64,000 nt of DNA, from contig JAGVBT010000164.1 in NCBI GenBank assembly GCA_020059605.1, forward strand, positions 1-64,000, read 5' to 3'. Below are positions 1 through 7,966 of the stretch, in pieces (within the stretch, counting starts at the first letter, position 1; every line of letters starts with the position of its first letter). The translations under genes were made by a program, and so were the position numbers. This stretch comes from Deltaproteobacteria bacterium. GTDB lineage: Bacteria; Desulfobacterota; BSN033; UBA1163. The notes beneath the pieces are model-generated. The model searched no databases. It saw nothing but the letters and a program-made list of their open reading frames with translations, and was not told where the DNA came from.

Positions 1-129
1 GAACCTTGGCCATGCAATGTAGATATAAAAATTATTGAGCTAATGAGGCATATCAGCACTAAAAAGGTTTTCTTTACCATACTTCCCCACCTCCTTTACG
101 GTTTGATTTGTTTGGATTTATTGAAGACC

Positions 130-215
130 AAAAGATAAAAGCCCCCCAAAGGGCATCATCCCCTCCCGGAGGCTTCATCAAGGCATTTTCTGGTGGGTCC
201 AGTTCATACGTTGCT
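130..215. repeat. degenerate dispersed repeat, copy 1
   Basis: This stretch ends in TTTTCTGGTGGGTCCAGTTC and is preceded by a run about clipped triple-C blocks and GGAGGCTTCATCA. A diverged copy ends in TTTTCTGGTGAGTCCAGTTC at about 5642-5664, preceded by CCTGGAGCTTTCACTCA. The order of motifs is the same in both, so they are copies of one non-coding element. The ORF at 108-299 lies across it and is not credible. Confidence 0.5.
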
Positions 216-243
216 CCTAAGATATTTCGATTTACCCCCGTCT

Positions 244-471
244 TCACTCTCCTCCTCCCCCGTCAAAAGGGGGGAGGGGATGGGTCAGCGGGTTTTTAGA
301 AATCGAAGGCGATACTAAAAATTTCCTTCCATCTTTTTTTATGTATCCAAATCCTCCGCACCTGGAACAAACGCTCCCATATTTACGGCCATAACTGTTA
401 CAGTGAGGACAAATCCTCATGCCAATTTTTTCCGGGTTGAAAACCTTACTTTCCATTTCGGTGATCACCAT
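244..471 (-). CDS. small zinc-ribbon protein, 75 aa
   Basis: A 75-residue protein with two Cys pairs, CPHC near residue 22 and CSRCGGFG near residue 36. The second pair plus the Gly-rich run resembles half of a DnaJ-type zinc finger, so a small zinc-binding role is likely. The target is unknown. A GGAGAGGGG stretch lies just before the ATG at 471; a second ATG at 456 (MESKVF) is possible. The last ~20 residues (PLTHPLPPFDGGGGE) are translated from a GC-rich palindrome of a repeat family seen elsewhere in the window. The original stop was probably lost and the tail is repeat-derived. Seen: cysteines and tail. Inferred: zinc binding. Confidence 0.6.
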   Translation of the reverse strand: MVITEMESKVFNPEKIGMRICPHCNSYGRKYGSVCSRCGGFGYIKKDGRKFLVSPSISKNPLTHPLPPFDGGGGE

Positions 472-559
472 CCCCTCTCCGGGGTATGCCTTCTCATATC
501 ATAGGCCAAGTCACAAATCGGTCACAGATACGGAGATTTTTTATAATTTTTTTTCGTAA

Positions 560-655
560 CCCCTCAGTTATGGTTTCTTAAGTTTACCATAACCTGTAAC
601 TCATCCCTTTAGGGCTGAGTTTTCAGGGCTCCTGCGGCAGGGCCCTGAGTTACAT
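560..655. repeat. cluster of inverted repeats
   Basis: GTTATGGT (567-574) and ACCATAAC (586-593) form an 8-bp stem with an 11-nt loop. Immediately after, GTAACTCA (596-603) and TGAGTTAC (646-653) form an outer stem around GC-rich inner arms (CAGGGC/GCCCTG). No gene covers the stretch between the zinc-ribbon protein start and the 66-aa protein end. It may be a transcription end or a mobile palindromic repeat. Confidence 0.45.
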
Positions 656-690
656 ATTTGACGAGTCATTTATCCCCGGTAACCGAGGGA

Positions 691-891
691 TTATTTTTTT
701 TCATCAGTCCTTCTTGATTTCTTTTCCAGTCGATCTTCTTTGGAGGAATTCAGGATCTCCCAGAGTTCGTCGAGGGTTGAGAAGGCTTTCTTTCCCTTTT
801 TGCCGGCTTCTTCCACGATCCCAACGATACGGTGGGGTTTGTCGGTAACAAACCGGTAGATGCGGACGATAAAACTAACAGAAGAATTCAT
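691..891 (-). CDS. small conserved-looking protein, 66 aa
   Basis: The ORF track extends to 975, but residues before MNSSVSF are translated from a repeat (GCGCATGGCGCATAGCGC), so the ATG at 891 is the better start. The remaining 66 residues, including RIYRFVTDKPHRIVGIVEE and a Lys-rich tail, have normal composition and end cleanly. I do not recognise a named family. The pattern V-x-I-Y-R-F plus a charged helix suggests a small soluble protein. No membrane segment or metal site is visible. It stands alone with no clear operon partner. Confidence 0.5.
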   Translation of the reverse strand: MNSSVSFIVRIYRFVTDKPHRIVGIVEEAGKKGKKAFSTLDELWEILNSSKEDRLEKKSRRTDEKK

Positions 892-1258
892 AAATCTTAG
901 AGGCCCGCATAGCGTCAGGCGCATGGCGCATAGCGCTATAAAAATCTCTGGATTTTTATGTAAGGTTGATACCACAGAGGAGCTTACAGATAGGATACAG
1001 ATTCGAGGAAATTTTTAGATTGTAGAAAAGGCTTTGGATTCAATGAGTTAAAACCGGTAGCCAATGCTGAGGCCGAAGAAAAATAAATGGGGTCATCCGA
1101 AAGTTTCTTATTTTTCCTATAGCTTTGGGCAATGACATGATAAAGCCCTCCTGGAAAATGAAATCACCGTCTTCTCACCATGACGCCTCCATAAGATCCC
1201 TTCTGTCAATATTTAATGATTTATGCCTTACCCCAAAAATGTTTGAAAGACATTTCAA
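892..1258. other. intergenic gap without a supported gene
   Basis: About 365 bases with no credible ORF. It holds a GCGCATGGCGCATAGCGC repeat (about 915-938). A related run, reversed, lies at about 7592-7620. The right end supplies the vapBC promoter. Confidence 0.5.
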
Positions 1259-1286
1259 TTGACATCTAATAGTTATGTATGATAAT
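1259..1286 (+). promoter_or_regulatory. predicted sigma70 promoter of vapBC
   Basis: TTGACA at 1259-1264 is followed after 16 bases by GATAAT (1281-1286). The imperfect dyad AGTTAT-GTATG-ATAATACT overlaps the -10 box and could be the VapB operator, since VapB antitoxins normally repress their own operon. Position about 30 bases ahead of the start fits. Confidence 0.5.
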
Positions 1287-1317
1287 ACTTAAAGAAATAT
1301 GTAAAGGAGAGATGTCT

Positions 1318-1524
1318 ATGAGTAAGACAACTGTTTTTGTAGATGAAGCCCTCATCGATCTTGCCATCAAGGTATCAAATTTAAAAACAAAAAGGGAAGT
1401 CATTGAAGCCGGGTTGAAAGAGTTGGTAAGGAAAAAGAACCGTGACCTGCTACGGCAAGAGCTTGGAACTTTCGATCTGGATCTCTCCTTGGAGGAGTTG
1501 AAAAGACGGAGGGCTGAAAAATAG
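1318..1524 (+). CDS. vapB: VapB-type antitoxin
   Basis: A 68-residue antitoxin whose N-terminal part (SKTTVFVDEALIDLAIKVS) reads as a ribbon-helix-helix DNA-binding strand and helix. It is followed by the KTKREVIEAGLKELVR helix typical of VapB proteins paired with PIN toxins. The C-terminal ELGTFDLDLSLEELKRRR segment is the part expected to wrap the toxin. The ATG at 1318 is preferred because AAAGGAG lies 8 bases upstream; 1312 and 1279 are in frame but badly spaced. The stop directly abuts the ATG of the toxin gene, so the pair is translationally coupled. Known of the family: the antitoxin neutralises VapC and represses the operon. Confidence 0.85.
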   Translation: MSKTTVFVDEALIDLAIKVSNLKTKREVIEAGLKELVRKKNRDLLRQELGTFDLDLSLEELKRRRAEK

Positions 1525-1935
1525 ATGGTCCTGATCGACACTTCGGCATGGCTATTTGCCCTGAAAAAGAATTTCCATCCCGTTATAAAGGGCAGGATTG
1601 AAAAGTTGCTGATAGGTAGTGATGTAGCGATCAATGGAATGATAGAGCTTGAGTTGCTTGGCGGAACGAAATCAGAAAAAGAATATCATAGACTCAAAAG
1701 CAGGCTTGGAGGCCTTCATTATATTGAAGCGGACAGGTCATTATGGGAGGTATCATGGAGACTGGCCTTTGATTTGAAGAGAAAGGGATTAAATCTTCCT
1801 TATACGGATATCTTTATTGCCGCCTCGGCCTTGAAGGAGAAGGCCATTCTTATCCATGCCGATTCCCACTTTGATCTTATTTCAAAGCATACTGACGTAG
1901 AAGTGGAGAGCCTCGTATCTCTCATCAGCAGCTGA
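1525..1935 (+). CDS. vapC: VapC-type PIN-domain ribonuclease toxin
   Basis: A 136-residue PIN domain of normal toxin length. The acidic residues of the Mg-dependent nuclease site are visible: Asp in VLIDTSAW at the N terminus, Glu in MIELELLGG, Asp in LPYTDIFIAA and Asp in IHADSHFDLI. VapC toxins cut tRNA or rRNA and arrest growth when the antitoxin is lost. All acids are present, so the toxin looks intact. The start codon follows the vapB stop with no gap. A large regulator gene converges from the other side 80 bases downstream. Confidence 0.88.
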   Translation: MVLIDTSAWLFALKKNFHPVIKGRIEKLLIGSDVAINGMIELELLGGTKSEKEYHRLKSRLGGLHYIEADRSLWEVSWRLAFDLKRKGLNLPYTDIFIAASALKEKAILIHADSHFDLISKHTDVEVESLVSLISS

Positions 1936-2016
1936 AACTGAACCTTCCCAGAATATACGGCGTTGTTGACGAACTTGAATTGCCTTCAACTTCCCCTTTT
2001 TTGCTCACATTTTTTC

Positions 2017-5000
2017 CTAATTTGTCGCAAGCAGGGCGTCGTGAAGGGCCTTTGTTTTGGGAGAGGGTTCAATCTCCAGGACTGTTTTAAGCCTCTTCTC
2101 GAAGCGCCTGTAAAAGGACAGGGCTTCGGCCTTCAATCCAAGATTTTGATAACAGTTCATGAGACCCCGGCATAACTCCTCGGCAAGATCATCCACATCG
2201 AGGCCTTTCTGGTAACATTCCCGTGCCTTTTCCCATTGGTTAGTTTGACACCAGTAGTCGCTGAGCGTCCTGACACCCCGGAGAAACTTACTCCTCGTCC
2301 GTTCGCTCATAGCCATGGTCCAGGGCTGTTCCATCTCCTGTCCCAGGAACGGACCTCTGTATAATTCTAATGCCTTCTCTGTAAGCACGGTAGCGCGCTC
2401 GCTAAACCCATCTCTCCATTGAAGATCTGCTTCCTCCAAATATCTCTCAAAGGCCCAGAGATCGACCCAGCAGATTCTTTCATTCAATGTCAGCCTTCCC
2501 TCAGACAACCGAATTGCATCTTCCCTCCCCAGCAACTGCCGGAGCCGGTGCAGGGTTGCTGTGACCGACATGTGAGCGGCATCGCCATCAGCCTCCGGCC
2601 ACAGGATGTCAGAAATCTCTTCCTCCCTGATTCCCCTGCCGCCAAGGGCAACCAGGACCTTAAGCATATCAAGAGGTCTCTGCTGAGCTTTTCTATGGGT
2701 AGGCAGGGGATTTCCATCTTTATGGATCACGAACCGTCCAAGCGTATAAATCTTCATAGGCCAGGGCCAGCGCTCCAGTTGAAGTAATCCTTTATCCGGG
2801 ATCAGATGTCGCTTTCGGATGATCTCCTGGACATACTCCACCTCAATCTCCGCCTCAAGAGCTTTAGTGCAGAGCCTTGCCGTGGCTGAGGGATCGTCGA
2901 AAAAAGTGTTCAAAAGCCTCTGATCTTTTCCCAGAGCAAAGGCCATTTTGAGATGATGTAAACCTGAAGCTTCTTCTCCTTGATCGAAGGCAAAGTAGGA
3001 TTGAGCCAGGAGAGAACCGAATTCGAGGATTTTGCTTTTAGTCTCCAGGGCGATAAGAGTCCCTTTTCTAAGCTGATCCAGGGCTTCTTCTTTCTTCCCA
3101 AGCCTGTGCATGGCAAGGGCACTCATCAAATGGGTTGTTGATAGGAGGAGAGGGGCCCCCACTTGATTGCCATACTTTAAAGCCAGATCCACATGTAAAG
3201 TGAGCTCAGCGAGATCTCCATAAGCCAGTGCATACCGGGCGCTCAAGGAGTGGTAGATGAGTCTATTTCGAATTTCAAAAATATTGTCGGATGTCAATGG
3301 ACGGTTCAAAGAGGAGGCCAGTCTATCTAGAGACTGCCAGGCCGTCTCAAAATCGTTTACATTGAGCGAACTCGATATGGCATGCGCCAGAAGCGGGTGA
3401 TCCATGTTATGGATGCCGGTCCTCCGGGACATATCCATGCCTTCAGATACAGCCTTCATACATTTTTCGTGTGATCCTGTAAATTGGTAGTATATAGAAT
3501 CAGCGACTTTTCCCATGATTTTTGGGAAAGGGGGGGCATCTCTGGATCCTGTCAATTGGGATAACAGGTCGAGGTTGTGGCCTGCCCTCTCGAACTTCCC
3601 CATGAAACATCCGTGGAGGACGAGGTGGAACAGAACCCACATTCTGATATTGATCAACTGAGGAGACTCGGTAAGCGAAAAAGCCTGATCCGTCCACTTA
3701 TGGAATTCAGGATGCTGGGGTTGCCTCAGTGTCAATGCCGAAACCATGCTCGATGCCACCCTTGCCCCAATCTCCTGAGAAGGAAACTCTTTGATATCGT
3801 GCAATAGGTCTTCCAGTGTATGAATCCAATGGTCAAGCAGGGAAAAATCGTTATGACTGAAATCGATCACATCGACAATGCCTGCCCATGACAGAAATAC
3901 TCCTGCTATGTCTCCTTCCTTGCGAAATCTCTCGAAGGCTTTTTCAAGACAACTGTGGCTAGACGAAGGGTCGAAGGGGAGCCGACATGAACCCAGCCAG
4001 AAAAGAAGCCATGCGGTGTTCTCAAGCAAATTCTTTGGAAGGCAAGTCAGCCATTTTTCAAGAGGTTGATACCTTCCCTGGGCCAACAGGGAAGGGGCAT
4101 GCTTCATGATAAGTCGAGTCAGTCCTTCCCAATTTTTCTGGTCCATATAAATTTGGGCCGCCTCTTCCATCTGGCCGGATTCCTCAAGGAGCAGGGCTGC
4201 CCTGTGATGTAAATCCAAAAGTGCCTCCCGAGAAAACGACTCTTTTGCCCGGGAGAGAAGAAAGTTCCTGAAAAGAGGATGATATTGATAGACAGGCACT
4301 ACGGAGTGATGTTGTTCTATAAAATAGTTGTTTCTGGTTAAGGATGTAAGAATGACTTCCCCATTTGTAATACCTGAAAGATTTTCCGCCATTTGAACGG
4401 TCATCCCGGGGAGAAAGGCGGTCTTCATGAGGAAGGTCTGGGTCTCCTCGCTCATTTTGGTGAAAATCTCACTTCCAAAATAATCAACGATCTCTTTCGA
4501 AGAAGACTTCTCAAGAAATTGAAGCTCAATCCCTCTTCTCACAGCATCCGAAACCAGGATAAGTCCAGCCACCCATCCATCCGTGATTTGATGAAGACGT
4601 TTAACCACCTCTTTGGAGAGAATCTTCGGCGCCCGTAAACGAACGATATCCCTGGATTCTTCCAACGTAAAACGGAGTTCGTTCCATTCCATAAATTCCA
4701 TCTGGTCATGGACATGCAGTCTGGCAAAGACTGCTGGAGATTCCCTCCGACTGATCAGGATGACATTGATCCCTCTTGGAATGATAGAGAGGCCATTTAG
4801 GATAACTTCATGAAATGGAGAGTCCAAAGCCAATCGGTGATAATTGTCAAAGACAATGAAGAAAGGGGTTTTTAAACGTCCGTAGAGGTTCTCAAAAAAT
4901 CTCAGCGTGAATGTGGGAATCCCCATTAAATATTCGGGTGTGAGCAGGGGAAGGGGCTTTCGGAAGCGGGGGGATGCCTTCTTTGCAGCAAGCCCTAAGT

Positions 5001-5241
5001 AGAAGAAGAAGGAGGCAATGTCCGAATCGCCTTCATCTACCTGATACCAGAGGCATGGGAGCTTTCGGCTATCGAGATAGCTTGCAACGAGGGTTGTTTT
5101 GCCCGAACCGGGCGGCCCGGACACCCAGAGGATGGGGTGATGGCGGGCCCGATCTAAAAGTTGGAAAAGCCTCCTTCGGGGAAGGATACCTTCTGCACTT
5201 GGCCGGGTAATCTTAGCAAAGTATATGGCTTCTCTTTTCAC
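2017..5241 (-). CDS. STAND-type ATPase / BTAD transcriptional regulator, 1074 aa
   Basis: A very large regulator. The N terminus carries a P-loop ATPase, with Walker A GPPGSGKTTLV at about residues 42-52 and a Walker B-like FFIVFDNYH near 130, as in MalT and other STAND proteins. The middle (about 350-800) is helical and TPR-like. From about 827 (IYTLGRFVIHKDGNPL) there is an OmpR/SARP-like winged helix with EEISDILWPEADGDAAH, followed by a BTAD domain to the end. There is no C-terminal LuxR helix-turn-helix, so DNA binding is probably by the winged helix. Such proteins act as ligand- and ATP-dependent activators. The target genes are not evident. The neighbours are vapBC (convergent) and a repeat-rich gap. 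Confidence 0.8.
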   Translation of the reverse strand: MKREAIYFAKITRPSAEGILPRRRLFQLLDRARHHPILWVSGPPGSGKTTLVASYLDSRKLPCLWYQVDEGDSDIASFFFYLGLAAKKASPRFRKPLPLLTPEYLMGIPTFTLRFFENLYGRLKTPFFIVFDNYHRLALDSPFHEVILNGLSIIPRGINVILISRRESPAVFARLHVHDQMEFMEWNELRFTLEESRDIVRLRAPKILSKEVVKRLHQITDGWVAGLILVSDAVRRGIELQFLEKSSSKEIVDYFGSEIFTKMSEETQTFLMKTAFLPGMTVQMAENLSGITNGEVILTSLTRNNYFIEQHHSVVPVYQYHPLFRNFLLSRAKESFSREALLDLHHRAALLLEESGQMEEAAQIYMDQKNWEGLTRLIMKHAPSLLAQGRYQPLEKWLTCLPKNLLENTAWLLFWLGSCRLPFDPSSSHSCLEKAFERFRKEGDIAGVFLSWAGIVDVIDFSHNDFSLLDHWIHTLEDLLHDIKEFPSQEIGARVASSMVSALTLRQPQHPEFHKWTDQAFSLTESPQLINIRMWVLFHLVLHGCFMGKFERAGHNLDLLSQLTGSRDAPPFPKIMGKVADSIYYQFTGSHEKCMKAVSEGMDMSRRTGIHNMDHPLLAHAISSSLNVNDFETAWQSLDRLASSLNRPLTSDNIFEIRNRLIYHSLSARYALAYGDLAELTLHVDLALKYGNQVGAPLLLSTTHLMSALAMHRLGKKEEALDQLRKGTLIALETKSKILEFGSLLAQSYFAFDQGEEASGLHHLKMAFALGKDQRLLNTFFDDPSATARLCTKALEAEIEVEYVQEIIRKRHLIPDKGLLQLERWPWPMKIYTLGRFVIHKDGNPLPTHRKAQQRPLDMLKVLVALGGRGIREEEISDILWPEADGDAAHMSVTATLHRLRQLLGREDAIRLSEGRLTLNERICWVDLWAFERYLEEADLQWRDGFSERATVLTEKALELYRGPFLGQEMEQPWTMAMSERTRSKFLRGVRTLSDYWCQTNQWEKARECYQKGLDVDDLAEELCRGLMNCYQNLGLKAEALSFYRRFEKRLKTVLEIEPSPKTKALHDALLATN

Positions 5242-5372
5242 TTCTTTTAAATCTTCTTGAGTTAAAACCGAATAAGAAAATAGATCTGTCCTCTTTTCTT
5301 CTATCGGAAAGTCAGAGATTTAAAAATGATGAATTTGTTTTGAAAAATTTATGAAGGTTGTAATGATGATGG

Positions 5373-5503
5373 TCTCGCAAAAAGCCTGAAAATGCCCTTT
5401 TCTGTCATTCCGGCGGATGCCGGAATCCAGTATTTTCAAATGCTTATAAATACCCTGGACTCCGGTTCCTGCCGCAGGACCGGAGCGATGACTTTTTACG
5501 AGA
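5373..5503. repeat. palindromic element with CTCGYAAAAAG...CTTTTTACGAG ends, copy 1
   Basis: The element starts with TCTCGCAAAAAGCC and ends with GACTTTTTACGAGA, which are near inverted repeats. Inside are CATTCCGGCGGATGCCGGAA and a second GC stem GGTTCCTGCCGCAGGACC. A second full copy lies at 33330-33476 with the same order of parts. This is a non-coding mobile-looking repeat able to fold into a long hairpin. Confidence 0.65.
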
Positions 5504-5594
5504 ACATCAATGATGAGAGGCCCCCCTTCCCAAGGTTTCATTTTAAGTGCAATTTTTTTCACTTCTCAATGAAAATTTATAATGGATTCGGGTA

Positions 5595-5670
5595 GGAGCT
5601 CCAAAGGAATATATTTATCCCCCTGGAGCTTTCACTCAGACATTTTCTGGTGAGTCCAGTTCATAACTTG
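5595..5670. repeat. degenerate dispersed repeat, copy 2
   Basis: Copy of the repeat at 130-215. Shared text is CATTTTCTGGTGxGTCCAGT, preceded in both by a CC-rich run and a GGAGxCTTCA block. Confidence 0.45.
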
Positions 5671-5702
5671 GTTTCCAGAAGTAGGGAACCTCTAATAATT
5701 CC

Positions 5703-5808
5703 CATTTTGTCACTCCCGCGAAGGCGGGAGTCCAGTAATGTCAAAAACTTATGGATTCCTGCTGGAGTTTATCCCGATGAAGATCGGGGCAGGAATGACA
5801 TTTTTAGA
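5703..5808. repeat. inverted repeat related to the palindromic element
   Basis: GTCACTCCCGCGAAGGCGGG near the left end and CGGGGCAGGAATGACATT at the right resemble the inner parts of the 5373-5503 element. The conserved outer ends are missing, so it is a partial or diverged copy. Confidence 0.4.
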
Positions 5809-6004
5809 GGTAGCCAGTAGTCTAACTATATAAAATAGTTAGGAAATGATTATTTTAGATCAGGGTTTTAATGTGAGAAAATCTTTTACGATTGTTTTGA
5901 CGGTGGATCCCCCCTTCTTCCTGATGTCTCATTCTTAGTGCAAAGTGAACTGCTTGTCAATATAATAATTTTTACACATTCATCTTCAACATTCATCTTT
6001 GGTC

Positions 6005-6033
6005 TTGACAACTAAACAAATGTATAGTATCCT
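6005..6033 (+). promoter_or_regulatory. predicted lexA promoter with possible operator in the spacer
   Basis: TTGACA (6005-6010) and TATCCT (6028-6033) are separated by exactly 17 bases. The spacer contains CTAAACAAATGTATAG (6012-6027), which matches the Myxococcus-type LexA box, as I recall it (CTRHAMRYBYGTTCAG), at about 12 of 16 positions. An operator here would give autoregulation. The promoter is seen; the operator is inferred and weak. Confidence 0.45.
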
Positions 6034-6118
6034 GAAAACCAGTTCGGAGTGATGAGTTCGTCCCGATAGAATCGGGGCGGGGAGTTTGGAAAACAAATTA
6101 AAAACAAAGAGGTGATTC

Positions 6119-6742
6119 ATGGAACTAACAGCTCGGCAGAGAGAGATATTCAGCTTCATCCAGGCCTTTATCAAGGAGAGTGGGTATCCTCCTTCGGTGA
6201 GGGAGATCGGTGGACATTTTAGTATCTATCCCCGGGCGGCCTTCGACCACCTGAAGGCGCTGGAAAGAAAGGGTTATTTGAAGCGGCGAAGCTTAATGTC
6301 CAGAGGTCTTGAGATACTTGTCTTTGAGGAAGATAGGCTCCGAAAGGGAAGCAGGCCGTTGATCCGGGACATTCCTGTTTTAGGCAGGGTTGCAGCAGGG
6401 AAACCCACACTGGCCGTGGAGCATGTGGAGGAGACCCTCCCGCTTCCGACAGAATGGGTGAATGGCAGGGAGGTTTTCCTTCTGAAAGTGAAGGGCGACA
6501 GCATGTCTCCGTATATCCTTCCGGGCGATTATGTGATTGTTCGGTCCCAGCCTTCGGCAGAAAATGGGGATGTGGTGGTGACCCTGATGGGTGAGGAGGC
6601 GACGGTGAAGCGGTTTTTCAAAAAGAGGGGAAAGATCGAGCTGAAACCGGACAACGAGCGCTGGGAGACGATCCGGATTGAAGAAGGAGCAGGAGAGGTT
6701 CAGATTCTTGGAAAAGTAACCGGAGTGTTCAGGAAAGTTTGA
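6119..6742 (+). CDS. lexA: LexA SOS repressor
   Basis: A 207-residue LexA with the N-terminal winged helix (TARQREIFSFIQAFIKESGY...PPSVREIG) and the C-terminal self-cleaving S24 peptidase domain. The scissile Ala93-Gly94 is in GRVAAGKP, the nucleophile Ser128 is in KGDSMSPYI, and the general base Lys164 is in EEATVKRFF. All catalytic parts are present, so DNA damage and RecA filaments should trigger cleavage. The recognition helix region (HFSIYPRAAFDHLKALERKG) differs from E. coli, so the operator will differ too. The gene heads a cassette with a RecA-like protein and a family B DNA polymerase 19 bases downstream, which implies damage-inducible expression of that cassette. Confidence 0.95.
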   Translation: MELTARQREIFSFIQAFIKESGYPPSVREIGGHFSIYPRAAFDHLKALERKGYLKRRSLMSRGLEILVFEEDRLRKGSRPLIRDIPVLGRVAAGKPTLAVEHVEETLPLPTEWVNGREVFLLKVKGDSMSPYILPGDYVIVRSQPSAENGDVVVTLMGEEATVKRFFKKRGKIELKPDNERWETIRIEEGAGEVQILGKVTGVFRKV

Positions 6743-6744
6743 TT

Positions 6745-6830
6745 ACAATGCGGAGTGCGGAATGCGGAATGCGGATTTTCCCTCTCCCTTCCGGGGAGAG
6801 GGTTTGGGTGAGGGGAGAGAGGATCCACTT
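6745..6830. repeat. GC-rich repeat overlapping the start of the RecA-like gene
   Basis: Direct TGCGGAxTGCGGAATGCGGA units are followed by a palindrome CCTCTCCCTTCCGGGGAGAGG. The same two-part structure (TGCGGA units, then a CTCTCCCC...GGGGAGAG stem) is found at 9258-9400 inside the polymerase gene. Confidence 0.6.
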
Positions 6831-7496
6831 GAAGAAATCCTGGCCCAGTTGACTCTGGACGGTGTTCCTTCTTCTCCGAAGAAGATACTTTTCCGGGGGG
6901 AAGGGACAGGAGGGATCGCCTCCTATGTGGCAGGGTGGATGGCAGGCAAGGGGATGGATGTCATCGTCCTGGATGGTGCGAATCGTTTCGATCCTTACGT
7001 GGTTTCATCTTATGCAAGAAAGGCATTGATTTCTCCGGAAAAGATTCTTAAGAGGATTCGGATCGCAAGGGCCTTTACCTGCTACCAGATGGCTACCCTG
7101 ATGGGTGAGAAATTGATTTCTTTTCTGGGGACAATTCATGAATTGCCCCTACAGAAAATCCAGGTGATCCTGCTGGGACCGCTTACGACCTTTCTGGATG
7201 AAGATGCGCCGGAGAGGGAGGTCCGGCCTCTCTTTGAGAGGTCTTTAAAAAGGATGGAGGAGATGGTTTTGAGAGGAGTTTCTTTCTTTCTGTTTCAGTC
7301 TCCTGTTGCTCCCGGTTCTAAAAGAGCATATCTCATGAAAGGGCTCTCCCAATTTTCGGACCTGGTCTGGAAAATCGATTTGGATGAACAAGAGGCGAGA
7401 GTTGTCCCGGAAAAGATCCCAAAAAACTTTTCCCGTCACCCTTCTGAACCATGCCCTGAACTTGTTTCACGGGTTGGTTCAGGGTCTATGACCTGA
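6762..7496 (+). CDS. RecA-like SOS cassette protein (ImuA-like role), 244 aa
   Basis: Placed between lexA and the polymerase. The core, with IVLDGANRFDPYVVSSYARK and ILKRIRIARAFTCYQMATL, resembles RecA/Rad51-fold proteins. The expected P-loop is replaced by FRGEGTGGIASYVAGWM, which has no GKT/GKS, so ATP binding is doubtful. In ImuA-ImuB-DnaE2 systems a RecA-like subunit without recombinase activity assists translesion synthesis; a similar helper role is inferred. The first ~20 residues and the last ~20 (HPSEPCPELVSRVGSGSMT) are translated from repeats. The true start may be the TTG at 6804 or later. Confidence 0.6.
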   Translation: MRNADFPSPFRGEGLGEGREDPLEEILAQLTLDGVPSSPKKILFRGEGTGGIASYVAGWMAGKGMDVIVLDGANRFDPYVVSSYARKALISPEKILKRIRIARAFTCYQMATLMGEKLISFLGTIHELPLQKIQVILLGPLTTFLDEDAPEREVRPLFERSLKRMEEMVLRGVSFFLFQSPVAPGSKRAYLMKGLSQFSDLVWKIDLDEQEARVVPEKIPKNFSRHPSEPCPELVSRVGSGSMT

Positions 7497-7590
7497 GGGG
7501 TTCATCCCTTTTTTTGATATGCCAAACTGAATCTACCCTGAAGAGATGCCGAAACGAGTTCGGCATGACATATTCTTCAGAATTCGACAT
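7443..7590. repeat. inverted repeats between two cassette genes
   Basis: Two palindromic units lie side by side. One is built on CCCTGAACTTGTTTC and GGTTCAGGG. The other is ATGCCGAA-acgag-TTCGGCAT with outer CTGAAGA/TCTTCAG arms. The first encodes the tail of the RecA-like protein and the second the artefactual N terminus of the next ORF. Confidence 0.5.
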
Positions 7591-7591
7591 G

Positions 7592-7622
7592 ACGCCATGC
7601 GCTATGCGCTATGCGCTTTGCG
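7592..7622. repeat. GCGCTATGCGC repeat
   Basis: The run ATGCGCTATGCGCTATGCGC lies directly upstream of the small cassette gene. A reversed, related run is at about 905-940. Confidence 0.45.
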
Positions 7623-7633
7623 GGGTTTTGTCT

Positions 7634-7951
7634 ATGGGACGGACCGTTCTTCCTTTCAGTCAGGTTCTGGAACAGGAAGTCCAGGAATGGCGAAAATTTC
7701 GAAGGGGGCTGCGTAAAGAGGATCAGCAGTGTCTCGACCGGCTCTTCGAACAGGCGAGACTTCATGTGCAGGCAGGCGTCTATGCTTCGAGACCCTGGCC
7801 TTTTGAGACGATCCTGATCTCCATGCTCATCGAGCATGAGAAGGCGCTGTTGGCATTGAGGGAGAAGCTGAAAGCGCTGGAGGAGAAAGAAAATAGTTTC
7901 TCCCCCTCACCCCCACCCTCTCCCACCAGGGGAGAGGGGGAGAATTTTTGA
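7634..7951 (+). CDS. small unknown protein of the lexA-polB cassette, 105 aa
   Basis: The ORF track starts at 7514, but residues before MGRTVLPFSQVL are repeat translation, so the ATG at 7634 is chosen. The core of ~86 residues is rich in Glu, Arg and Trp (VQEWRKFRRGLRKEDQQCLD) and helical, with the pattern ASRPWPFETILISMLIEHEKAL. I do not recognise a family. The last ~18 residues (SPSPPPSPTRGEGENF) come from a GC-rich palindrome. Its place between the RecA-like gene and the polymerase, with only 15 bases to the latter, argues for a subunit or partner of the polymerase. Confidence 0.6.
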   Translation: MGRTVLPFSQVLEQEVQEWRKFRRGLRKEDQQCLDRLFEQARLHVQAGVYASRPWPFETILISMLIEHEKALLALREKLKALEEKENSFSPSPPPSPTRGEGENF

Positions 7952-7966
7952 TATTTAGATATACCA

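Larger units (their letters stand above)
5242..6004. other. repeat-rich intergenic gap upstream of lexA
   Basis: About 760 bases with no credible gene. It contains one full copy of a palindromic element (5373-5503), a diverged dispersed repeat (5595-5670) and a third, related inverted repeat (5703-5808). The small ORFs listed here are translations of these repeats. Confidence 0.6.

Noticed and set aside
108-299. Plus-strand ORF, 63 aa
   Set aside because: It is made of repeat sequence and GC-rich palindromes.
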